Of a DNA stretch of 64,000 nucleotides, positions 57,976 to 64,000 are shown piece after piece. The stretch is from JAZKDW01 sp040387375 (GTDB lineage: Bacteria; Pseudomonadota; Gammaproteobacteria; Burkholderiales; Burkholderiaceae_D). The notes under the pieces were generated by a model, which ran no database searches, had not been told where the DNA came from, and saw only the letters and a list, made by a program, of their open reading frames with translations. The stretch spans positions 97,252 through 161,251 of the forward strand of contig JAZKDW010000011.1 in assembly GCA_040387375.1 (NCBI GenBank), written 5' to 3'. The position numbers were made by a program, and so were the translations under genes. Every line of letters begins with the position of its first letter. Within the stretch, counting starts at the first letter, position 1.

Positions 57976-59705
57976 GCGACCAGTTTGCCTTTGATGAAAT
58001 CAAGCATCTGCGCCAGCGGAACCGCGGTAGCGGCGGCATCACGGCGCCCCTGGTACTCAAGCGTGTTTTCCTTCAGCCCGCGGTCGCCGATGACGATCCG
58101 GTGCGGCACGCCGATCAGCTCCCAGTCCGCGAACATTGCGCCGGGACGCTCGCCGCGGTCGTCGAGCACCACGTCGATTGCGGCCGCTTGCAGCGCGGCG
58201 TACAGTTTGTCGGTTTCGAGCTTGACTGCCTCGCTGCGCTCATATCCCATCGGGCACAGCACCACCTCGAACGGCGCAATCGCTGCCGGCCAGACGATGC
58301 CCTTGTCATCGAAATTCTGTTCAATCGCGGCGCCCAGGATGCGGGTCACGCCGATGCCATAACAGCCCATCTGCATCGGTTGCGGCTTGCCGTTCTCGTC
58401 CAGATAGCTGGCCTTCATGGCTTCCGAATAGTTGGTGCCCAACTGGAAAACGTGGCCGACTTCAATGCCGCGCTGGATGGCGAGCACACCCTGGCCGTCC
58501 GGCGACGGATCGCCCGCAACGACATTGCGCAAATCGAACACATCCGGCTCGGGCAAGTCTCGTCCCCAATTGGCGCCCGTGTAATGGAAATCCGCCTCGT
58601 TGGCGCCGCAGACAAAATCGGCCATGCCGGCGACGGCGCGATCGGCTACCACCTTGACCGGCTTGCTGGTTCCGATCGGCCCCAGATAACCTGGCCTGGT
58701 CCCGAACCATTCAAGGATTTCCGCTTCGGTCGAGAAGCGGTAGCCGGTCAGTCCCGGTACTTTTCCCGCCTTCACTTCATTCAAGTCATGATCGCCGCGC
58801 AATAACAATAACCAGACCTGCTTGTCAGTTTTCCCCTGCTCTTCCTTTTCCACCGTCAGCACGATCGACTTCACCGTCTGCGACAGCGGCAGGCCGAGCA
58901 GCGCGGCGACATCCTCGCAGCGGGATTTGCCCGGCGTTGGCGTCTTGACCAGCGCCTGGGCCGCCGCAGCGCGCGCAACCGTGGGCGAGACTGCTTCGGC
59001 GGCTTCCATGTTGGCCGCGTAATCGGATGTCGGACAATACACCAGGGCGTCTTCGCCGGTATCGGCAATCACGTGGAATTCATGCGATCCCGAGCCGCCG
59101 ATCGCCCCATTATCCGCCGCCACCGCGCGGAACTGCAGGCCGAACCGATTGAAAATGCGCACATAGGCGTCATACATGATCTGGTACGACTGCTTCATGC
59201 CCTCGACGTTGCGATCGAATGAATACGCATCCTTCATGGTGAATTCACGACCGCGCATCAATCCGAAACGCGGACGGCGCTCGTCGCGGAACTTGATCTG
59301 GATCTGGTAAAAATTAATCGGCAGCTGGCGATACGACTTGATTTCGGTCCGCGCCACGTCGGTAATGACCTCTTCGGACGTCGGTTGAATGGCATAGTCG
59401 CGACCGTGACGGTCTTTTACCCGCATCAATTCCGGGCCCATTTTGTCCCAGCGCCCGGTTTCCTGCCACAGCTCCGCCGGCTGGACGACCGGCATCATCA
59501 GCTCTACGGCGCCGGCGCGGTTCATCTCTTCACGGACGATCGCTTCGACCTTGCGAATCACCCGCAATCCCATCGGCATGTAAGTATAGATACCGGAACC
59601 CAGGCGTTTTATCATCCCGGCACGCAGCATCAGCTTGTGGCTGATGATTTCTGCATCGGAAGGTGCTTCTTTAAGTGTTGAAATAAAAAATCGTGAGGCG
59701 CGCAT
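57972..59705 (-). CDS. proS: Prolyl-tRNA synthetase (bacterial type with editing domain)
   Basis: A 577-aa class II synthetase. Motif 1 is near GSGIYTYMPMGLRVIRKVEAIVREEM (in parts). Motif 2 is FRDERRPRFGLMRGREFTMKDAYSF (in parts). An editing (YbaK-like) insertion spans about residues 225-385, and motif 3 is GCYGIGVTRILGAAIEQ. The C-terminal anticodon domain ends LDFIKGKLVA. It diverges from rppH across about 200 bp. Length is normal for the bacterial type. Confidence 0.97.
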   Translation of the reverse strand: MRASRFFISTLKEAPSDAEIISHKLMLRAGMIKRLGSGIYTYMPMGLRVIRKVEAIVREEMNRAGAVELMMPVVQPAELWQETGRWDKMGPELMRVKDRHGRDYAIQPTSEEVITDVARTEIKSYRQLPINFYQIQIKFRDERRPRFGLMRGREFTMKDAYSFDRNVEGMKQSYQIMYDAYVRIFNRFGLQFRAVAADNGAIGGSGSHEFHVIADTGEDALVYCPTSDYAANMEAAEAVSPTVARAAAAQALVKTPTPGKSRCEDVAALLGLPLSQTVKSIVLTVEKEEQGKTDKQVWLLLLRGDHDLNEVKAGKVPGLTGYRFSTEAEILEWFGTRPGYLGPIGTSKPVKVVADRAVAGMADFVCGANEADFHYTGANWGRDLPEPDVFDLRNVVAGDPSPDGQGVLAIQRGIEVGHVFQLGTNYSEAMKASYLDENGKPQPMQMGCYGIGVTRILGAAIEQNFDDKGIVWPAAIAPFEVVLCPMGYERSEAVKLETDKLYAALQAAAIDVVLDDRGERPGAMFADWELIGVPHRIVIGDRGLKENTLEYQGRRDAAATAVPLAQMLDFIKGKLVA

Positions 59706-59904
59706 AACGGTGAATTCTTTTTAAAAAGAGAGGGTTATAATCAACTCAATTTTAAAGGATTAGCTGGCTGATGCACCCACTCTTTGCACAATTGATTACG
59801 CTTCCGGTTTCCCGCCTGATCGCGGGTTTGCCTGGGGCATGTGGTTTGCGTACCTGATGCATATGATGAGGGGCACTTAGCGGCAGAAAGTTTTGAGGTA
59901 CAAC

Positions 59905-60486
59905 ATGCTGGACCGTGAAGGCTTTCGCCCGAACGTCGGCATCATCCTCCTCAACACCCAGAACGAGGTGTGGTGGGGAAAGCGGGTGCGCGAACATTCG
60001 TGGCAATTTCCGCAGGGCGGGATCAAGTTCGGCGAAACGCCCGAGCAAGCGATGTTTCGCGAGCTCGAAGAAGAAATCGGTCTGAAATCGGGACACGTCA
60101 AGATCATCGGTCGCACGCGCGACTGGCTGCGCTATGAGGTGCCCGATCATTTTATCAAACGTGAAATCCGAGGGCATTACCGCGGCCAGAAACAGATCTG
60201 GTTCCTGCTGCGCATGACCGGACGTGACAGCGATGTCAACCTGCGATTGACTGACCATCCTGAGTTTGATGCATGGCGCTGGCACGATTACTGGGTTCCG
60301 CTCGATGTGGTGATCGAGTTCAAGCGCGACGTCTATCAACGGGCTTTGCAGGAGCTGTCGCGCTTTTTGTCGCGCCCGATACAGAATGGCGCGCAGCCTC
60401 ATACCGCCCGTTACATGCGCCAGCCCCAGCCCGTGCGCACGCTGGACGATACCGATCCCGCGCAAACCGAACCAAACAGCAAGTGA
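59905..60486 (+). CDS. rppH: RNA pyrophosphohydrolase
   Basis: A 193-aa Nudix protein. The start at 59905 (MLDREGFRPNVGIILLN) matches the family; an ATG at 59893 is possible. The Nudix box is GGIKFGETPEQAMFRELEEEIG. It also has the EHSWQFPQG motif and the later WRWHDYWVPLDVVIEFKR (in parts) of RppH. It removes pyrophosphate from 5'-triphosphate mRNA ends to start decay. The C-terminus beyond about 165 is a Pro-rich extension. The CNP1-like gene follows within 9 bp. Confidence 0.95.
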   Translation: MLDREGFRPNVGIILLNTQNEVWWGKRVREHSWQFPQGGIKFGETPEQAMFRELEEEIGLKSGHVKIIGRTRDWLRYEVPDHFIKREIRGHYRGQKQIWFLLRMTGRDSDVNLRLTDHPEFDAWRWHDYWVPLDVVIEFKRDVYQRALQELSRFLSRPIQNGAQPHTARYMRQPQPVRTLDDTDPAQTEPNSK

Positions 60487-60494
60487 GTGTTGTC

Positions 60495-61094
60495 ATGTTT
60501 TTTAAAAATCCGTCCACGCCGTCCGCCCGCGTCTCGCCTGACCAATATCGCGGCACACTCGTGTCTGCCAGCAGGATCATCGCGGTTTTGCTGGTTCTGG
60601 CCAGCGCTGTCACCGCTAGCCATGCACAGTCCCGGTTCGAAGAGGATTTTGATGATCCGGACAAACCCTGGCAGGAAATCACGGTGCAGTTGCCTGCCGC
60701 GCCGCAGGCTGCGGATCTGGTCCCGTTTAACGTCAGCCAGACCGCTACGCAGTCATTTGCCGTCGACGCAAAATCCCTGACGGTCGGAACAGATGGGGTG
60801 GTGCGTTATACGCTGGTCGCCACCAGCGCATCGGGCGCCAAAAACGTCAGCTACGAGGGAATCCGCTGCGCATCCTATGAGAAAAAACTGTACGCATTCG
60901 GTCAGAACGACGGCAACTGGTCACGCTCGCGCCGCGACCGGTGGGAACTCATTAGCGGCAACGCGGCAAATCGGCAGCATGCCGCGCTGGCGCGTGATTA
61001 TTTGTGCATGGAAAAAACCATCGCAGGAAACGCGCCGGAAATGCTGGCGCGATTGCGTTCAGGCCGGATGATTCAGCAGCAATACTGGAAATGA
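60495..61094 (+). CDS. CNP1-like family protein, exported
   Basis: A 199-aa protein from the ATG at 60495; the frame opens at 60273 within rppH but that portion is out of frame with rppH and not a gene. An N-terminal hydrophobic segment (IIAVLLVLASAVTASHAQ) acts as a signal peptide. The mature part has FEEDFDDPDKPWQEI and VRYTLVATSASGAKNVSYEGIRCASYEKKLYAFG (in parts), a pattern found in CNP1-like proteins of unknown function, and an EKTIAG segment. It is co-directional with rppH. Confidence 0.8.
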   Translation: MFFKNPSTPSARVSPDQYRGTLVSASRIIAVLLVLASAVTASHAQSRFEEDFDDPDKPWQEITVQLPAAPQAADLVPFNVSQTATQSFAVDAKSLTVGTDGVVRYTLVATSASGAKNVSYEGIRCASYEKKLYAFGQNDGNWSRSRRDRWELISGNAANRQHAALARDYLCMEKTIAGNAPEMLARLRSGRMIQQQYWK

Positions 61095-61114
61095 GGGCTG
61101 CCGCAGGCAGGTCG

Positions 61115-62233
61115 TCAAAGCAGAACCAGATTGTCCCGATGGATCAGTTCGGGCTCTTCCACAAAACCGAGGATCGCCAGAATATCCGCCGATGGCCGGC
61201 GCATGATGCGGCGTGCCTCGGCGCTGCTGTAATTTGACATGCCCCGGGCAACCGGGCGTCCGGCCTGATCAGTACAGGTAATCACATCGCCACGGCCAAA
61301 CTCGCCGCCCACCTCGATGACGCCAATCGGCAACAGCGATTTCCCTTCGGTGGTCAGCTTTTGCACCGCGCCCGCATCCAATACCACCTTGCCCGCCGTC
61401 TGCAGATGATCGGCCATCCATTGCTTGCGCGCTGTCAGCGGCGCAGTCTGGGCTGTCAGTTGTGTGCCAATCGCCTCGCCGGCCGCCAGACGTGTCAGGA
61501 CGTCGTCTTCGCGGCCCCAGGCGATTACCGTGTGGGCGCCGGATGTCGCGGCACGCCTGGCCGCCAGGATCTTGGTCAGCATGCCGCCGCGGCCGATTCC
61601 GCTTCCCACACCTCCCGCCATCGCCTCCAGCGCCGGATCACCCGCCTTGGCGTCCTGCACGAACTGTGCAGCCGGATCCTTGCGCGGGTCGGCGGTGAAC
61701 AGGCCGCGCTGGTCAGTGAGAATGATGAGTGCATCACCCTCGATCAGGTTGGCCACCAGGGCACCGAGCGTATCGTTGTCTCCGAATTTGATTTCATCGG
61801 TGACGACCGTGTCATTTTCATTAATGATGGGGACCACGCCGAAGCGCAACAGCGTGAAGAGTGTTGAGCGGGCATTCAGATAACGTTCGCGATCGGCCAG
61901 GTCGGCATGCGTCAACAGCACCTGGGCGGTACCCACGTTGTGGGCACGGAAGCTGGTCTCGTAGATTTGCGCAAGTCCCATTTGACCGACAGCGGCGCAG
62001 GCCTGCAATTCATGGATGCCGGTCGGACGCTTGTCGAAACCAAGACGCTGCATGCCTTCCGCGATCGCACCGGAACTGACCAGCACCACTTCCTTGCCCT
62101 GCAAGCGCAGCTGGGCAATCTGTTCAGCCCATTTTGCGATAGCGACATGATCGAGTCCCTTGCCATCGTTGGTAACAAGCGAAGAGCCCACCTTGATGAT
62201 CAGGCGTTTGGCTTTCTGGATGACGGAATTCAT
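61115..62233 (-). CDS. proB: Glutamate 5-kinase
   Basis: A 372-aa protein. Amino-acid kinase domain with IKVGSSLVTNDGKGLD, VSSGAIAEGMQ, INENDTVV and KFGDNDTLGALVANLI, and a C-terminal PUA domain from about residue 280 (GKVVLDAGAVQKLT ... RGMSNYSSAEARRIM). It phosphorylates glutamate in proline synthesis. The start at 62233 (MNSVIQKAKRLIIKVG) matches the family; ATG at 62254 is an alternative. It follows obg after about 95 bp. Confidence 0.95.
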   Translation of the reverse strand: MNSVIQKAKRLIIKVGSSLVTNDGKGLDHVAIAKWAEQIAQLRLQGKEVVLVSSGAIAEGMQRLGFDKRPTGIHELQACAAVGQMGLAQIYETSFRAHNVGTAQVLLTHADLADRERYLNARSTLFTLLRFGVVPIINENDTVVTDEIKFGDNDTLGALVANLIEGDALIILTDQRGLFTADPRKDPAAQFVQDAKAGDPALEAMAGGVGSGIGRGGMLTKILAARRAATSGAHTVIAWGREDDVLTRLAAGEAIGTQLTAQTAPLTARKQWMADHLQTAGKVVLDAGAVQKLTTEGKSLLPIGVIEVGGEFGRGDVITCTDQAGRPVARGMSNYSSAEARRIMRRPSADILAILGFVEEPELIHRDNLVLL

Positions 62234-62328
62234 GTTCTTGTCGGGCTGGAGCAATCGATTGCGGGTTGATCGGAGCGCTTGGGGGCCAGGGGCGGATACG
62301 TTGCCGTGCCCGCCCTGCCATTCCTTGA

Positions 62329-63435
62329 TTATTCGAGTACCTTGAAACGAGGATCGTCCGGATCGATCGACACGATACCGCGTGCCTCTTCAACCATTTG
62401 CGATTCTTCCGCGCGATACTCCTGCGCACGCTGCACGGCAAGGTAATTGTAAATCTCGACCACCAGATCGTTACAGCCTTCACGCGTCAACGCCGAAATT
62501 TCAAACACCGGGCCTTTCCAGCCAAAACGCTTGATGAAATCCTTGACGCGTTTCTTGCGCTCCTCGTCGGGCACCATGTCGAGTTTGTTCAGGACCAGCC
62601 AGCGCGGCTTTTCAAACAAGGACTCGTCGTATTTCTTCAATTCCTTGACGATCGCCTTGGCTTCCTTGACCGGGTCAACCGTATCGAACGGCGCCAGATC
62701 GACAATATGCAGCAGCAAGCGGGTCCGCTGCAAATGACGCAGGAACTGAATCCCCAGGCCGGCGCCTTCCGCCGCACCCTCGATCAAGCCAGGAATATCC
62801 GCAATCACAAAACTTTTCTCGTGACTGACGCGTACCACACCCAGATTCGGATGCAGCGTCGTGAACGGATAATCGGCGATTTTCGGGCGTGCATTCGACA
62901 CCGCGGTGATAAAGGTCGATTTGCCCGCATTCGGCATGCCAAGCAGGCCGACGTCGGCCAGCACTTTCAGCTCCAGCCGCAGTTCACGCCGCTCGCCTTC
63001 TTTGCCGTCGCCCTTCTGGCGCGGTGCGCGGTTGGTAGACGATTTGAAGTGGATGTTGCCCCAACCGCCCTCGCCGCCCTTGGCCAGCAGCGCTTGCTGC
63101 CCATGCTCGGTCAGGTCGGCCAGGACTTCGCCATCGTTATTGTCAATGACCAGGGTGCCGACGGGCATGCGCAGCATGATGTCATCCGCGCCTTTGCCGT
63201 AACAATCGGCGCCGCGGCCATTTTCACCATTGCGCGCCTTGTGCATCTTGGAGAACCGGTAATCCACCAGGGTATTGATGTTACGGTCGGCCACGGCCCA
63301 TATGCTGCCGCCCTTGCCGCCGTCACCGCCATCCGGACCACCGAATGGCCTAAATTTTTCACGACAGAAAGACGCGACGCCGTTGCCGCCGTCTCCAGCA
63401 ATTACTTCGATTTTTGCTTCGTCGATAAACTTCAT
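62329..63435 (-). CDS. obgE: GTPase Obg/CgtA
   Basis: A 368-aa protein. The glycine-rich Obg fold (residues 1-158) begins MKFIDEAKIEVIAGDGGNG and contains GGPDGGDGGKGGSI. The G domain has GMPNAGKSTFI (G1), DIPGLIEGAAEGAG (G3) and LNKLDMV (G4). The C-terminal part is short. Obg acts in late 50S assembly and stress response. It lies downstream of rplU-rpmA with a terminator between rpmA and obg. Confidence 0.97.
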   Translation of the reverse strand: MKFIDEAKIEVIAGDGGNGVASFCREKFRPFGGPDGGDGGKGGSIWAVADRNINTLVDYRFSKMHKARNGENGRGADCYGKGADDIMLRMPVGTLVIDNNDGEVLADLTEHGQQALLAKGGEGGWGNIHFKSSTNRAPRQKGDGKEGERRELRLELKVLADVGLLGMPNAGKSTFITAVSNARPKIADYPFTTLHPNLGVVRVSHEKSFVIADIPGLIEGAAEGAGLGIQFLRHLQRTRLLLHIVDLAPFDTVDPVKEAKAIVKELKKYDESLFEKPRWLVLNKLDMVPDEERKKRVKDFIKRFGWKGPVFEISALTREGCNDLVVEIYNYLAVQRAQEYRAEESQMVEEARGIVSIDPDDPRFKVLE

Positions 63436-63453
63436 GATTTGCCGCCATAAAAC

Positions 63454-63483
63454 TAAAAAGGCTCCACCTGGGGCAGAGCCTTT
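63454..63483 (-). terminator. Terminator between rpmA and obgE
   Basis: Read leftward, AAAGGCTC pairs with GAGCCTTT around an 11-nt loop and a run of Ts (TTTTTAGTTTT) follows. It lies about 60 bp after rpmA and 20 bp before the obg start, so much of the ribosomal protein transcription probably stops here. Confidence 0.8.
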
Positions 63484-63540
63484 CGATTGAAGGCTTGCGC
63501 CTTACATTGCATGCTGGAACGAATCGTTTAAACGAGTCGT

Positions 63541-63798
63541 TTAAGCCGGTACTACGGTAACAAACTGACGCTGCTGCGCACCCTTGACAACAAACTGTAC
63601 TTTGCCTGGGATCAGTGCAAACAAGGTGTGATCCTTGCCCATGCCGACATTTTCGCCCGGATGTGTCTTGGTACCGCGCTGGCGAATGATGATGCCGCCT
63701 GCGTTGATGGCCTGGCCACCGTATACTTTAACGCCAAGTCGCTTTGACTCGGAATCGCGGCCATTTCGCGTAGTGCCGCCGCCTTTTTTGTGTGCCAT
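63541..63798 (-). CDS. rpmA: 50S ribosomal protein L27
   Basis: An 85-aa protein beginning MAHKKGGGTTRNGRDSESKR with GVKVYGGQAINAGGIIIRQRGT (in parts), the L27 sequence with its flexible N-terminus at the peptidyl-transferase centre. There is no Firmicute-type N-terminal extension. It lies after rplU with a 46-bp gap. Confidence 0.98.
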   Translation of the reverse strand: MAHKKGGGTTRNGRDSESKRLGVKVYGGQAINAGGIIIRQRGTKTHPGENVGMGKDHTLFALIPGKVQFVVKGAQQRQFVTVVPA

Positions 63799-63844
63799 TT
63801 ATAGCTCCTGGATTCTGGTTAGTTCAATAACGCTGGTTCGATGA

Positions 63845-64000
63845 CTAGCCGTTGATTGAAACGATTTGCAATTCGGTATAGTTCTGGCGATGGCCCTGGT
63901 GCTTCTGGTAGTGCTTGCGACGGCGCATCTTGAAAATCTTTACCTTATCGTGGCGACCATGCGCCAAAACCGTAGCCAGGACCGTAGCACCTTCGACCAA
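63845..64000 (-). CDS. rplU: 50S ribosomal protein L21 (N-terminus outside window)
   Basis: Only the last 51 codons are in the window. The visible part reads LVEGATVLATVLAHGRHDKV, KIFKMRRRKHYQKHQGHRQN and YTELQIVSING, the conserved C-terminal half of L21. The gene is upstream of rpmA on the same strand, the usual order. Confidence 0.97.
   Translation of the reverse strand: MVEGATVLATVLAHGRHDKVKIFKMRRRKHYQKHQGHRQNYTELQIVSING

Noticed and set aside
59752..60465. Minus-strand open frame opposite rppH
   Set aside because: The plus strand has a clean Nudix box, and the minus frame has no motif or ribosome site.

Overview
The window looks like the chromosome of a betaproteobacterium in the Burkholderiales, most likely Oxalobacteraceae (Herminiimonas/Collimonas-like). 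This is inferred from gene content and order: algH-ruvX-pyrR, the pilGHIJ-chpA and pilSR twitching systems, the ubiC/yqiA/mpl cluster, two lysine/alanine-rich histone H1-like proteins (one fused to a SWIB domain), and rplU-rpmA-obg-proB. No database search was possible. Coding density is high, and the genes lie in short operons, many with 1-20 bp overlaps.

Layout. 1-1.4 kb (minus): pyrR (partial), ruvX, algH. 1.5-3.0 kb: a photolyase. 3.0-9.9 kb (minus): an eight-gene meta-cleavage operon with a clear sigma70-type promoter and a divergent GntR/FCD regulator at 10.1 kb. The enzyme set (type I extradiol dioxygenase, aldolase-II-fold decarboxylase, 2-hydroxymuconate semialdehyde dehydrogenase, tautomerase, decarboxylase, hydratase, aldolase, acylating acetaldehyde dehydrogenase, no hydrolase) best fits 3,4-cleavage of 2,3-dihydroxybenzoate to pyruvate and acetyl-CoA. 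11.0-12.6 kb: an intact IS4-family element inserted into a small interspersed repeat, with an 8-bp target duplication. 12.6-22.6 kb (minus): pilG-pilH-pilI-pilJ-chpA, the Chp chemosensory system of type IV pili. 22.8-25.2 kb: rubredoxin, a ThiD-like kinase, hemL. 25.6-33.9 kb (minus): corA, mtgA, aroE, a TonB-like protein, an RNB exonuclease, a transglutaminase-like protein, ubiC. 33.9-35.9 kb (minus): yqiA, mpl. 36.0-42.9 kb (plus): a small unknown protein, a TlpA-like thioredoxin, aroQ, accB, accC, prmA, a zinc-ribbon membrane protein, a PfkB kinase. 43.0-44.6 kb (minus): yggU, yggT, a histone H1-like protein. 45.1-49.4 kb (minus): nrdA-nrdB, with tandem NrdR-like boxes upstream. 49.8-54.8 kb (minus): ampD, pilR, pilS, a zinc-finger membrane protein, a CcsA/YpjD-like protein. 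55.0-57.1 kb (plus): ffh and the SWIB/H1 protein. 57.4-64 kb: a lytic transglycosylase and proS (minus), rppH and a CNP1-like protein (plus), proB, obg, rpmA and partial rplU (minus).

The most unusual things seen are: (i) a family of roughly 200-280 bp imperfectly palindromic repeats, two of which abut genes so that the repeat end supplies the stop codon; (ii) a 15-bp tandem unit occurring in the same reading frame inside two unrelated genes, prmA and pilR; (iii) a putative ring-acid decarboxylase that has lost the zinc histidines of its fold; (iv) a ThiD-like protein without the usual catalytic cysteine; (v) strong hairpins between pilI and pilJ. I did not find a CRISPR array, prophage, tRNA, rRNA or an obviously new defence system.
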